Positions 1 through 9,301 of a stretch of DNA of 59,516 nt are shown in pieces. This DNA is from Oscillatoriales cyanobacterium. Lineage in GTDB: Bacteria > Cyanobacteriota > Cyanobacteriia > Cyanobacteriales > Microcoleaceae. Location of the stretch: assembly GCA_004293365.1 (NCBI GenBank), contig RDYN01000034.1, positions 3,032-62,547 of the forward strand. Reading direction: 5' to 3'. The first letter of the stretch is position 1. Every line of letters starts with the position of its first letter. The notes under the pieces are model-generated. The model did not search any database and was not told the DNA's origin. It saw nothing but the letters and a program-made list of their open reading frames with translations. The position numbers and the translations under genes were made by a program.

Positions 1-134
1 TGATGACTAATGACTAATGACTGATGACTAATGACTGATGACTAATGACTGATGACTAATGACTAATGACTGATGACTAATGACTAATGACTGATGACTG
101 ATGACTAATGACTAATGACTAATGACTAATGACT
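1..134. repeat. Tandem short repeat TGACTAATGAC/TGATGAC
   Basis: Simple tandem array built from the words TGACTAATGAC and TGATGACTAA, starting before the window and running to about base 134. The ATG at 122 lies inside the repeat, which argues against it being the real moxR start. Arrays of this kind are common intergenic material in filamentous cyanobacteria; no promoter can be read in it. Confidence 0.85.
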
Positions 135-154
135 TCTACTTAAAAATCAGGGAT

Positions 155-1063
155 ATGAGAGAAAATATTGAGCGGCTAAAACAAAATCTAGGCAAGACAA
201 TTGTCGGCAAAGCCGATGCTATTCGCTTGGTGCTCGTAGCCGTGCTTTCGGGCGGGCACGCGCTGCTAGAAGACGTGCCGGGTGTGGGAAAAACGCTGTT
301 AGCGAAGTCTTTGGCGCGATCGATCGACGGGAAGTTTCAGCGCATTCAGTGTACTCCCGATTTGTTACCAACGGATATCACGGGTACTAATATTTGGAAT
401 CCCAGCAGCGGCAACTTTGAGTTTTTGCCGGGCCCAGTTTTTGCGAATGTTTTGCTGGCCGATGAAATCAATCGGGCGACGCCGCGAACTCAGTCTGCTT
501 TGCTGGAAGTGATGGAAGAAAAGCAGGTGACGGTAGACGGCGTTTCTCGGAATGTTCCAACGCCGTTTTTTGTGATTGCTACTCAAAACCCGATCGAATA
601 TCAAGGCACTTTTCCGCTACCGGAGGCGCAGATGGATCGGTTTACCTTGTCTTTGACGTTGGGCTATCCGGCGGCGTCGGAAGAGTTGCAAATGTTGGAA
701 AGGCTGTCTGATACTTTTGCAGTGGAAGATTTGCAGCCTTGTATTTCTTTGGAAGAAGTGCAGGAATTGCGCCGTTTGTGCGCTGCTGTGAAGGTGGAAG
801 GCTCTTTGAAGCAGTATATTGTGGATTTGGTGCGATCGACCCGCGAGGATGAAGAGATTACCCTCGGGGTGAGTCCCCGGGGTGCGGTGGCTTTGCACCG
901 GGCTTCGCAGGCTTTGGCGTTTATTTCGGGGCGGGATTTTGCTACCCCGGATGATGTGAAGGATTTGGCGCCGCACGTACTTTCTCACCGGTTGATTCCG
1001 GCGGGGGGAAGGAAGGCGAAGACGATTGTTGATAAGTTGTTGAAATCTGTTCCAATTCCTTAA
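155..1063 (+). CDS. MoxR-family AAA+ ATPase
   Basis: AAA+ ATPase of the MoxR/RavA group, chaperone-like ATPases that help mature or insert metal cofactors and complexes. The protein of about 302 residues has Walker A (GVGKT, near residue 43), Walker B (LLADEINR), the sensor 1 segment IATQNPIEYQG, and the C-terminal lid with SPRGAVAL. The start at 155 gives the usual family N-terminus (MRENIERLKQNLGKTIVGK) with GGGA just upstream. An in-frame ATG at 122 exists but falls in the tandem repeat. MoxR genes are often followed by a DUF58 gene; here a repeat cluster and a convergent glycosyltransferase follow, so partners may lie upstream of the window or elsewhere. Family call is firm; the substrate is unknown. 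Confidence 0.93.
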   Translation: MRENIERLKQNLGKTIVGKADAIRLVLVAVLSGGHALLEDVPGVGKTLLAKSLARSIDGKFQRIQCTPDLLPTDITGTNIWNPSSGNFEFLPGPVFANVLLADEINRATPRTQSALLEVMEEKQVTVDGVSRNVPTPFFVIATQNPIEYQGTFPLPEAQMDRFTLSLTLGYPAASEELQMLERLSDTFAVEDLQPCISLEEVQELRRLCAAVKVEGSLKQYIVDLVRSTREDEEITLGVSPRGAVALHRASQALAFISGRDFATPDDVKDLAPHVLSHRLIPAGGRKAKTIVDKLLKSVPIP

Positions 1064-1066
1064 AAA

Positions 1067-1352
1067 GTTTGTAGTAAGGACTTCAGTCCTCTGTTTGTAG
1101 TAAGGACTTCAGTCCTCTGTTTGTAGTAAGGACTTCAGTCCTCTGTTTGTAGTGAGGACTTCAGTCCTCTGTTTGTAGTAAGGACTTCAGTCCTCTGTTT
1201 GTAGTAAGGACTTCAGTCCTCTGTTTGTAGTAAGGACTTCAGTCCTCTGTCTGAATTTTAGTCAATAAGGACTAAAGTCCTTACTACAAACTTTTTAAGG
1301 ACTAAAGTCCTTACTACAAACTTTTTTAAGGACTAAAGTCCTTACTACAAAC
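1067..1352. repeat. Hairpin-repeat cluster, 7 forward and 3 inverted copies
   Basis: Seven head-to-tail 26-base units, each beginning GTTTGTAGT and carrying the palindrome GGACTTCAGTCC, run from 1067 to 1248. Three inverted units (AAGGACTAAAGTCC then TTACTACAAAC) follow to 1352. The cluster fills the gap between convergent genes. Single units can form a stem, and the two arms could pair into a long hairpin. Related units occur at 20945 and 42850-42945. It may act as a two-way transcription barrier; that is inference. Confidence 0.9.
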
Positions 1353-1357
1353 TATGT

Positions 1358-2572
1358 TTACGATGATTGTTCAATAGCTCCCTGAAATAGCGCCACTAAT
1401 TTCTTTGCCTCTATATCAACATTATGTTGCTGAGCAACTCTTTCGGCTCCTATTTTCCCCATTTCTTCTAGCTTTTCTAAAGGTGCTTCCAATGCCGATC
1501 GCATAGCAACAGCTAATGCTTCTACGGAACCGGGAGGAACTAACCAACCGCAAACACCGGGTTCTACTAACTCTGGAATGCCAGCAACATAGGTGCTAAT
1601 TACAGGCCGATTGAGGGCGAGGGCTTCCATAATTACGACGGGTAAACCTTCGGCAAAACTCGGCAATACCATGGCGCGGGAAGCTAAAATTTCTTTCTGA
1701 ACTCGATCGCCGCTAGCCCAGCCGGTAATTTCTATATAGTTTTGCAGATTGAGTTGTGCAATCTGCTGTTCAATTTCAGCTCGCAGCGGCCCGTCTCCAA
1801 CAAATACCAATTTAAACTCCAAGCCTTGAACAGCTAGCTTGCTGGCCGCTTCTAGCAGTAATAAATGGCCTTTTTGTTCGCTGAGTCTCCCGATGCAGGC
1901 TAAGCGGGGTGCTGCGGGTATGGGGACGTGGGGTGCGGCTAAAAATGCTGCATCGACGCCGCAGTGTATGACGTTGATTTTTGACCAATAAGCGCGATCG
2001 CACCACCGAAATAGCTGACTTTTGCCGAAGGAACTGACTGCTGCGACAAAGGTCGATCGTTTAATTTTTTCATCTAAGGAAAGAAGTGTAGCTTTATCAA
2101 ATTCTTCGGGGCCGTGAACGGTGAAACTGTAAGTCGGGCCGCCAAGGACGCGACATAACATTGCAACAGTTGTGGAATTTGTGCCGAAGTGAGCGTGAAC
2201 GTGTGCTGTACCGGATTCTGCGAACCAGTTTAAAAGAATGCAAGCTTCTGCGAAATAAGCTAAATGCAGCAAAATCCCGCGTTCTGAGTGTAAGCCGACT
2301 TTGAACATTAACCGCAAAGCTTCGAGGAATCGAATTGGTCTAGTTGCGAGAGTGCGGAGCAAGCCCGACGCTAGGCCCTGTACGCCAACTCCTAGGATGA
2401 CTTTGGTCAATTCTTGTTCTTGTTTGTCTGCGCCGTCTACGAGTTCGGATTCGCAGGATCTGATGGAGTAACGCCCGACTTTGAGGCCGCAGGTTTCGAC
2501 TGCTAGGAGTTCTCTGCGGACGAAGCTGTGGCTGACTTTGGGGTATTGGTTGACTAGGTAGGCGATGTTCAT
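1358..2572 (-). CDS. Glycosyltransferase family 4 (GT-B fold)
   Basis: A 404-residue GT4-type retaining glycosyltransferase, probably moving a sugar from a nucleotide donor to an exopolysaccharide or lipid-linked precursor in the cytoplasm. The N-terminal half has the HVHAHFG segment and the C-terminal half opens with the donor-binding block RLACIGRLSEQKGH and carries the E-x7-E motif in SFAEGLPVVIMEALA. Length and layout resemble the colanic-acid WcaL-like GT4 group. It stands alone on the minus strand, and I see no other polysaccharide gene next to it. Donor and acceptor cannot be read from the sequence. Confidence 0.9.
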   Translation of the reverse strand: MNIAYLVNQYPKVSHSFVRRELLAVETCGLKVGRYSIRSCESELVDGADKQEQELTKVILGVGVQGLASGLLRTLATRPIRFLEALRLMFKVGLHSERGILLHLAYFAEACILLNWFAESGTAHVHAHFGTNSTTVAMLCRVLGGPTYSFTVHGPEEFDKATLLSLDEKIKRSTFVAAVSSFGKSQLFRWCDRAYWSKINVIHCGVDAAFLAAPHVPIPAAPRLACIGRLSEQKGHLLLLEAASKLAVQGLEFKLVFVGDGPLRAEIEQQIAQLNLQNYIEITGWASGDRVQKEILASRAMVLPSFAEGLPVVIMEALALNRPVISTYVAGIPELVEPGVCGWLVPPGSVEALAVAMRSALEAPLEKLEEMGKIGAERVAQQHNVDIEAKKLVALFQGAIEQSS

Positions 2573-2753
2573 TAATCGGGAGAAATTTTTGTGGTAAAAC
2601 TCTAGATTAGTCTAGCCTTATGGATGTGCGGGGCGATCGTTTTTGGTGGGCTGGGTGTGGCGGGGGCGGGAAAGTGAATGAGTCCACCCATTTTACACTT
2701 TTAACAGTTCCATCTTTGCTGAGAACAAGAATTTTTAATTGCCATAGTTTTAG

Positions 2754-4868
2754 TCACTTTGGTCGTTGCCAAGCTGCTCGATTGCTACCACCCCCAGATG
2801 ATGGTGGTGGAGAGCCTGGATAATTCCGTTTCTGGTTATCTTTTATCACTTGCGATGAGGTTGGCAAAACAGGGCGCTTTTTATATTCATTTGCCTTACC
2901 ATTTTTTCCTAGCTCACCAATACCTAGCTCACCAATACAAGGTTGTTGCTTCCGCTCAATTTCCATGTATCGGCTTGAATTTTCTGCAACACCAGGCCAC
3001 TGTAACATTCCTAACAGACTTTTAATTCGTGGCACATCATGTAAACGTTTAAGTTTTGGGTCAGTATGATGGAGAATGTAATCTTCAAACTTTTGTAAGC
3101 AATCTTGTTTTACTTCATTAATATCAACGTGATTTTTTTCACCTGTTGCCCAACCTATATCTTGGAATAGATGACAATATCTCTTTTCACGGTTAGTTAA
3201 TGAAAGTTGAGAGCTAATCTCGACTGCCCCCATTCCCAAAGGTTTACCCATGCCTAGTGATAAGCGATAAATTGGAGATGCAGCAAGATATAGTACCCAT
3301 AACAAAGCACCTAATTCAACAGCGCTTAAATTTTCAAAGCAGATGGTGAAGTCAAAAGATACATTTTTTGTGATAGGTTTTATATCTGTGTACTGAGAGC
3401 GTGCCTCTTCAATCTTCTTAGTGTTACTCTCTTCAATCTGACTTTCCTCAACACTTCCCTTATGCCAATAAAGCTTGTGGCCTCGAATTACTGTTTCGTT
3501 ATTGGGCTGACTTGCATAGTGCATTAGTTCACTTTCAACAGCACTATCTTGCACCAAATAGTGCTGAAAAGTGGTAGGTTTTGGACTAGCTAATATCTTG
3601 GATGTCATTGGCTTTGTAATATCACCTTTGAGCCAGATGTCCTCAGCAGAAGATTGTTTACACTTGGCATCACTGACAAATACTCGTCCTGCTTGTGTCT
3701 GGTTTTCTTTTTGTTTGGTATCCCTAACAAACCCAAAGATAGCCTCTGTTAGATCGAGAGTTGGAGAATTGTACGGATAATCTGGAATAAACTGATAGTT
3801 AGCTTCGGGAATAAAGTTTTGAATAGAGTCCTTATAAGGTAAACGAAACATCATTGTGTGTCCAAAAAATACAAGCTTGCCTTCCTCCATTAAATAGAAT
3901 ACAGGGTGCATATGTTTTAGAACACCATCTTTACAGAGTAGCTTTTTCTGCTCTTTTGTTAGCTGCTCTTTATAATCCTGAAGCATTGAGTCTGGATAAT
4001 CTGGAATTGGAATTAATGTTGCTTCATCATCAGGTAAACCAATTACACATTCCATTTTTTTCTTTCCTGGCATTCCACCTGTTTCTACCAAGACTCCCTG
4101 ACATTTAGAATGATGTCCAAATGTAGGCACGGCTTTAGCATAGTACAGTTCGATAAATCCTCCTCTGTGAGAGTGCCAAGTCATTGCCTCAACATGAACA
4201 GTTACCTTGCTAGCGTGTTTGATGTCATACCAACGTGATTTTACTAAATTATTCTTAATTTGTGAGCTCTCTATTTTGGCAAAAGATGCTCCTTCAACGA
4301 GATTCTTTGCTGGTTTAATTGCCCAGCCCGAACCTTGTTGAGTTGGAACCATATAACCAGCTTGCATTAGAAATGAATACTGACGTTCTCCCTCTTCTTG
4401 GAGTAAGCGATCGCGGTAAAATTTACCTAAAGATGTAGTGTCAGCAAAAGCGCGATAAATTAACTGTAGATCAGAAACTTTGTCAATTTTGCTGTAGCTG
4501 ACAATTTCTATTATGGTTCGGAACATACCGCGCAGACTGCTACCTGGAATAGTTGGATATTGATTAGCAGGGTTCTCGAAAAAAGGAGCAAGAATTTCAC
4601 GCTTTTCCTTTTTTTGCTCATCAGTTAAATCTTCATCTGATTTACCACCAAACTTAGCAAAGTCAGTCGGGGACATTCCACAGCGAATGTACAACGGTGA
4701 TGAAGTAGTCAAGGTACACTTAATTTTACCAGTGTGACGGTCATCGTGGTAACAGTTATGTGTGGGTATTGGCTCGGCTGGAACTATTTTTTCAGGGAGT
4801 TCGACAAAGTTGTAAGGTGCAACAGCACGGCGATTGTCTGGTACATTCTCTAAATGTTTGGGATTCAT
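2754..4868 (-). CDS. Type III-D RAMP protein, Cas7 with large insertion (TIGR03986-like)
   Basis: 704-residue RAMP-superfamily backbone subunit of a type III-D effector. The N-terminal half has a RAMP strand (KIKCTLTTSSPLYIRCG, about residues 49-65) and the glycine motif PGSSLRGMFR (about 110-119). The matching C-terminal half, with the G-rich loop LSLGMGKPLGMGAVEI, comes only near residue 545, so about 400 residues are inserted in the fold. This matches the 'Cas7-insertion' subunit of the Synechocystis III-Dv complex. It is the last gene of the operon; its ATG touches the csx19 stop (1-base overlap). The tail is low-complexity (PGSPPPSSGGG). Expected to bind crRNA at the distal end of the filament; that is family knowledge. 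Confidence 0.82.
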   Translation of the reverse strand: MNPKHLENVPDNRRAVAPYNFVELPEKIVPAEPIPTHNCYHDDRHTGKIKCTLTTSSPLYIRCGMSPTDFAKFGGKSDEDLTDEQKKEKREILAPFFENPANQYPTIPGSSLRGMFRTIIEIVSYSKIDKVSDLQLIYRAFADTTSLGKFYRDRLLQEEGERQYSFLMQAGYMVPTQQGSGWAIKPAKNLVEGASFAKIESSQIKNNLVKSRWYDIKHASKVTVHVEAMTWHSHRGGFIELYYAKAVPTFGHHSKCQGVLVETGGMPGKKKMECVIGLPDDEATLIPIPDYPDSMLQDYKEQLTKEQKKLLCKDGVLKHMHPVFYLMEEGKLVFFGHTMMFRLPYKDSIQNFIPEANYQFIPDYPYNSPTLDLTEAIFGFVRDTKQKENQTQAGRVFVSDAKCKQSSAEDIWLKGDITKPMTSKILASPKPTTFQHYLVQDSAVESELMHYASQPNNETVIRGHKLYWHKGSVEESQIEESNTKKIEEARSQYTDIKPITKNVSFDFTICFENLSAVELGALLWVLYLAASPIYRLSLGMGKPLGMGAVEISSQLSLTNREKRYCHLFQDIGWATGEKNHVDINEVKQDCLQKFEDYILHHTDPKLKRLHDVPRIKSLLGMLQWPGVAENSSRYMEIERKQQPCIGELGIGELGKNGKANEYKKRPVLPTSSQVIKDNQKRNYPGSPPPSSGGGSNRAAWQRPK

Positions 4869-5452
4869 TATTTAATCTCCTGTTTAGTAGTTAGATCGAC
4901 AAGACGACTACGATAGATACGAGCTAAACCCGTTTCTTCCTCATATTTAATGTAATGATGCACAAGTAAACGGACTGGATTAACCAAGCGATCGCCCTTC
5001 AACTCGATATCCGTAAATGGTACAGCGTGTTTGAGTCCCTGAGAGCCATCCCACAGCAGCGTAAAATTACCTTTCTTGATACCATGAGTTCCCCAAAGAA
5101 TCTGACTTTCTGATATTTTTTCTTCATTGGGATTGCCGATGAAACGCCATTTAAACTTTTTATCGCTAATTTGCCAAAGCAACAGTTCACCATTGTGACC
5201 AAAGATACGACATTGTTGCAGGGTTAATAACCGCAAGTGAGGGAAATCAACTTTAAATTCGGGCGTGTGAAATATTTTTGCAGCCGTTGTTAACTTTGCA
5301 TTTTCAAGCCGTCCCCAAATTACTCCATCATCAGCATGAGCTAAGAGATAAGGTAATTCACGAGACTTTGCTTGCTCCTCTACCCAACTGCGTAAGTCAT
5401 CATCATTGACAAATTCAAGAATTTTAGATGAAGTAGCGCTCGCTTCACTCAT
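4868..5452 (-). CDS. csx19: CRISPR-associated protein Csx19 (TIGR03984-like)
   Basis: 194-residue small protein of the Csx19/TIGR03984 type, found only in III-D loci, where it is a stable part of the effector complex. Recognition rests on its overall sequence (IFGHNGELLLWQ, ESQILWGT, VRLLVHHYI) and on its position between two Cas7 genes. No catalytic motif is visible. It overlaps the double-Cas7 gene by 4 bases upstream (ATGA type) and meets the next gene by 1 base, so the three are translationally coupled. Confidence 0.78.
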   Translation of the reverse strand: MSEASATSSKILEFVNDDDLRSWVEEQAKSRELPYLLAHADDGVIWGRLENAKLTTAAKIFHTPEFKVDFPHLRLLTLQQCRIFGHNGELLLWQISDKKFKWRFIGNPNEEKISESQILWGTHGIKKGNFTLLWDGSQGLKHAVPFTDIELKGDRLVNPVRLLVHHYIKYEEETGLARIYRSRLVDLTTKQEIK

Positions 5453-6960
5453 GCCTTTACCTCCTTTCCTAAATAGTTTAACAGTGCTTTCACAAATCCC
5501 CCAAGTTCATCTCTTACTGACTCTTGGCTTTTGCTTTTGTCAGCTTTATCAGTAACGTGCAATGTTCCATTTTGCTCGGAAATTTCCCATTGTTGTGGAT
5601 TTTGTGGATGATAATGTATTAAGTCTGCCTTAATTCCTGTTAAACGCCCGCGTCCAATACTGCTTTCACCTCCCACAGGTAAATCACTTGTCCACAAATC
5701 TTTCAGCAAGAGTAACAGCAATCCTATTTCATACTCTTCTGGATTCCGCAGCTCTAGTTCAACACAGACACGAGTTTCATCGCCACCAAAGATAGGTTGC
5801 TCATCAAATAATGCACCGTGATATGCACCTCCTGTAAAGCGATCGATCGCAATTCTATTTTGTACTAAGTCAGTCGCCTTTTCAATGACTTTCTCGTGAA
5901 CGACTAAACGACTTGCCTTAGCTTGTTTTGTCTTGTCTTTGCTGAAGTCTGTCCCAAACATTTCATCTATAATTGTTATGGGTTTTTCCAGAGTATTCAC
6001 AATTCGTTCACCGCGATGGCGCAAGACTCCTGCTAAACTTGTACCTGATAAGACTGGTTTTAGCTCATCATTACGATGAGATTTCAAATGTACGACATCG
6101 GGAGCGCGTCCAGTTGAATCTTGACCGGAACGGATGAGGAGAGAACCCACTAATTTGAATTCGGCGTGGATGAGGAAGCGATCGCGCTTATCGCTCTCAT
6201 TCTCTAATGATACTCCCAGCGCTGTAGCAATTGACGGATAAGTTGTGCGATCGGGTAATAAACCTGTGCGCCAATGTTCAAAATTTAACCAGGAAGTGCG
6301 ATCGCCCGCATCTTCCAAATTAAAACTCCAAACCTGCCACTCTTCGACATGACAGCGACCAAAACCGCGCAGCTTTTTCATGCCAATCCCGATTTCATGC
6401 TGCTCTAAACCTCGTAAAGCCAATGCTAAATCATTAATTAACGCTTGCTGTTCTGTCTGATTTTTGGTTTTTTCAAGAAGCAGTTCAAAGTAGAGCGGAA
6501 ATTTTGTTCCTGCCGCTAACAGTTCCAAGTCGTATTTATGACGTGGTTTTGCCGTGCCAGTTATGGCTTCAATTTCTACACCATCTCTTAATTCAACAGT
6601 GGGAATAGTGCTGCTGATAGCATTATTGATAATTAATGGACTTTGTTCGCCATCAGGATCGCGACGAGTACCACCAAATAAGCGAGTAGCCCGATCGCCA
6701 TTTTGTTCCTCTACGCCATATCCGTGTTCGTGTTCTCGTAAATAGTTCCGCAATGCACCTGCAATGGATGAACCTGTTAAAAGAGCATGGTCACTGACAC
6801 TATCCCTGAGTAATGGTAAATCGGTTGGACTATCAGCATCGCCACTTCCCAAGCAAGTCGGCGTATCTAAGATTAAAGTCCCACGGACAACAATGCGTTT
6901 AATAATATAACGCTGTTTCCGTGTCAATTCATTTTGTCTTGCAGATATATCCTCAGTCAT
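5449..6960 (-). CDS. Tandem double-Cas7 (Csm3-like x2) III-D subunit
   Basis: 503 residues containing two consecutive Csm3-type Cas7 domains. Domain 1 (about 20-215) has strand VVRGTLILDTPTCLGSGD, an Asp in the catalytic loop position (D47 in SPTDLPLLRD), the glycine motif LTGSSIAGALR and KLRGFGRCHVEEW. Domain 2 (about 265-465) repeats the plan: EFKLVGSLLIRSGQD, an Asp in RAPDVVHLK, LSGTSLAGVLRHRG, the thumb signature RFTGGAYHGALFDEQ, and GESSIGRGRLTG. This is the layout of 'Cas7-2x' in III-Dv. Both loops keep an Asp, so both domains may cut target RNA; that is inference. It overlaps neighbours by 4 bases at each end. Confidence 0.87.
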   Translation of the reverse strand: MTEDISARQNELTRKQRYIIKRIVVRGTLILDTPTCLGSGDADSPTDLPLLRDSVSDHALLTGSSIAGALRNYLREHEHGYGVEEQNGDRATRLFGGTRRDPDGEQSPLIINNAISSTIPTVELRDGVEIEAITGTAKPRHKYDLELLAAGTKFPLYFELLLEKTKNQTEQQALINDLALALRGLEQHEIGIGMKKLRGFGRCHVEEWQVWSFNLEDAGDRTSWLNFEHWRTGLLPDRTTYPSIATALGVSLENESDKRDRFLIHAEFKLVGSLLIRSGQDSTGRAPDVVHLKSHRNDELKPVLSGTSLAGVLRHRGERIVNTLEKPITIIDEMFGTDFSKDKTKQAKASRLVVHEKVIEKATDLVQNRIAIDRFTGGAYHGALFDEQPIFGGDETRVCVELELRNPEEYEIGLLLLLLKDLWTSDLPVGGESSIGRGRLTGIKADLIHYHPQNPQQWEISEQNGTLHVTDKADKSKSQESVRDELGGFVKALLNYLGKEVKA

Positions 6961-8597
6961 TTATTACTCTCCTTTTTTGCTTTTTTAGCAACTGCCATAA
7001 TTAAACGCAGGGTATATTCTCTAAATAAATCAGAATCCGGTTCAATTTTTCTAGTAATTCCACCAATATTCACCTCTAAGTCTTGGGGATTTTTCAGCCA
7101 TGAGTCAGTATTTCCAATTGGTTTTATCAACCAATCTTTAAGCTGTTGTTCTAGAGATTTATTGCCAGAAACTTTGGTATTTCTATACTGTTCGTTAGCA
7201 TTTGAAGTCAAGCTACTCAATAACTCTATAATTGGCAGAAAGCTGGGATGATTTGTCAATCCTTTGCGAGCGACAATTTCTAGGCGAGAAAGTTGGCTAT
7301 TGGTGATTTTGCCTTGTATCTTAATATCGCTGACTCGATCTACAAGAAACTGCTCTAGCTTTTGGCGTAAAATATTTTCAGCCATCTGTCCGGCTAAGTC
7401 ATGATACTTCTCGTCTAACTGAGTTTCACTGGCTTTGATTTTCTCAGGTGGTCTCGCTGAAAATTCTCGATATTCTCCTAACCAATTAACCGCAATTCTG
7501 CCAAAACCTTCAATGCAGCGATCGCCAATTCCTTCCGTTTCCAAAGTCTGAATTTGTTCTCTTGTTAGTTGCGCGTCAAAAACAAAAACACTGCCTGCTG
7601 ATAAAGCTTGTATTTGAGGTAAAGGCAACCCCCATGTTTGATTAAATCCACCAACAACAGTGCTACTGATAAAGACATTACTTGCAGCAGGTAACTGGAT
7701 TTGTAACTTATCTTCAATTGCTTGTTGAACTAAACAAGGAGCGGCTGAAAATTGCCCACAGCAATCGCGGATGATTGTGTCACTAAGAAGGGTAATTTTT
7801 AGCCTTTGACGATTGAGTCGATGTTCAGGTTTGATATCTATTTCATTCCACTCATCAAGTTCTTGAGGTTGATGTGGACTAAGAATTTTAATTTTTGTAT
7901 GTCCGTAACCTGCACTTCGAGAACCTCCTAACCATATATCTGTTGGTTTTAGTAAATTCTCAATTGTATCTGCATCATCATCTTCACACAAAATAACGCC
8001 TTGAAAAGTTTGTTTAACGTCCAAAGCTTCATAACGGAAGATTGCACCTTCTCCCTCTTGAATAACTTGATTAGTAACTGGATGGCGTTTTGTAGGCGAT
8101 GAACGTCCTTTAGTGCGATCGCGTGCGGTGTGAATATTAATCCGTCGCTTGTCTCTGTATAAAACAACTTGCCTTTCGTTAACAGTACAAAATCTTTCAC
8201 TTAAGCTTTTCAGTGGCACCTGTTCTGGCTCATATTGACTCAAATCGTAAACATCTAAAGCTGGTTCTTGGCTTAGAAGTAACTCTTCATCTTTCTTTCT
8301 ATACCAAGACAGAGGCAGAGGTAAGGTACGTTTTTTTTTGTTGCTACAGAATAGATAGGCGTTTAAGTAACGGGTACATTCATCAAAAAATAAGCGTTTC
8401 ACCTTTTGATTGATAGCCACATCTGATAAGATATCTTTTCCTAATTCTGGGTGACGCTTGAGGTAACGACCAATCAAAGCACCTCGAATCATACTCCCAG
8501 GAATATAGGAAAAAGACACATCACTATTTGGGTCTCCCTGAAATGAAGTTGCTAAAATTGGCTGTTGCGTCTCTAAAATAAATGTGATTACTTTCAT
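6957..8597 (-). CDS. csx10: Csx10 (III-D Cas5-like RAMP with helical C-terminus)
   Basis: 546-residue Csx10-family protein, the Cas5-group subunit that caps the crRNA 5' tag in III-D effectors. The N-terminus ITFILETQQPILATSFQ followed by SYIPGSMIRGALIGRYLK is typical. A second RAMP strand set appears at RLKITLLSDTIIRDCCGQ, and there is a G-rich loop GIGDRCIEGFGRIAVNW near residue 365. Residues from about 395 to 510 look helical and could be a Cas11-like small subunit; this part is inference from the III-Dv fusion architecture. Its start overlaps the stop of the upstream Cas7 gene by 4 bases. Confidence 0.87.
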   Translation of the reverse strand: MKVITFILETQQPILATSFQGDPNSDVSFSYIPGSMIRGALIGRYLKRHPELGKDILSDVAINQKVKRLFFDECTRYLNAYLFCSNKKKRTLPLPLSWYRKKDEELLLSQEPALDVYDLSQYEPEQVPLKSLSERFCTVNERQVVLYRDKRRINIHTARDRTKGRSSPTKRHPVTNQVIQEGEGAIFRYEALDVKQTFQGVILCEDDDADTIENLLKPTDIWLGGSRSAGYGHTKIKILSPHQPQELDEWNEIDIKPEHRLNRQRLKITLLSDTIIRDCCGQFSAAPCLVQQAIEDKLQIQLPAASNVFISSTVVGGFNQTWGLPLPQIQALSAGSVFVFDAQLTREQIQTLETEGIGDRCIEGFGRIAVNWLGEYREFSARPPEKIKASETQLDEKYHDLAGQMAENILRQKLEQFLVDRVSDIKIQGKITNSQLSRLEIVARKGLTNHPSFLPIIELLSSLTSNANEQYRNTKVSGNKSLEQQLKDWLIKPIGNTDSWLKNPQDLEVNIGGITRKIEPDSDLFREYTLRLIMAVAKKAKKESNK

Positions 8598-9301
8598 GTA
8601 TTGACCTCCTCAATTGTTCCGAAGTGAGAGACAAAATCTTGAGTAATATCTTGCCCACTGGCATCGCATAAACTACATTTCACATGACCTCGCCCTCGGT
8701 TACGTCCACTACCAATGTGCCGAAGTGCTAAAATACCAACTGCCAAAAGAGCTTTCATATGTGGTGTTGGTTCTTCATCAAAAAATAGGAAAGCTGTAAA
8801 GCGGGGTTGGCTATTGGGGCGATCGCGCATCACAACACGAGCCGATCGCAAACTACCGCTATCTGCTGTACCATTGCTAGGATTAATTGCTGTTTGGCGA
8901 CGAATTGTTGTCAGAGAATGCAATATATCTGTTGGCGTTAAAGCTGGCTTATCTTGTTCTCGCTCTTTCTCTATTTGAAGTCCCACTGCTTCCCGTAATT
9001 TATCTGGCAAACAAGCATCGCCAACGTGCATGATAGAAATTGTGTCTATCACGCTACCAGAAACACCAAATAATTTATTCCTGACATCCTTCCAATGTCT
9101 GAACACCTCCTCTTTTAGCAAGATAATCAAGTTATCGCACTCCTCACTCAACAAGCCTTTTAAAGTGCGTCCTCGCAGATAAGGAAACCCATAGGAGTCA
9201 TACTCTACTTCTTGGTCAACTAAACCAGCAACACCATCACCCCGCCCAAAAGTTGTGTCGCTCAAAAGTTTAATGTGTAATTGCAGTTCATAGATGCTCA
9301 T
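8594..9301 (-). CDS. Csm3-like Cas7 RAMP protein
   Basis: 235-residue single-domain Cas7 of the Csm3 type. It shows the first strand (YELQLHIKLLSDTTFGRGDG), a candidate catalytic Asp (D29 in AGLVDQEVEYD), the motif LRGRTLKGLLSEE, a thumb-like segment with RRQTAINPSNGTADSG, and the C-terminal glycine loop IGSGRNRGRGHVKC. The ATG lies 14 bases inside the end of cas10, and the end overlaps csx10 by 4 bases. In III-Dv of Synechocystis a Cas7 is fused in front of Cas5-Cas11; here the same order is kept as two genes. Confidence 0.87.
   Translation of the reverse strand: MSIYELQLHIKLLSDTTFGRGDGVAGLVDQEVEYDSYGFPYLRGRTLKGLLSEECDNLIILLKEEVFRHWKDVRNKLFGVSGSVIDTISIMHVGDACLPDKLREAVGLQIEKEREQDKPALTPTDILHSLTTIRRQTAINPSNGTADSGSLRSARVVMRDRPNSQPRFTAFLFFDEEPTPHMKALLAVGILALRHIGSGRNRGRGHVKCSLCDASGQDITQDFVSHFGTIEEVNT

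Noticed and set aside
1067-1352. Possible CRISPR array (regular direct repeats)
   Set aside because: Units are directly adjacent with no unique spacers, and inverted copies follow. It is a hairpin-repeat cluster.
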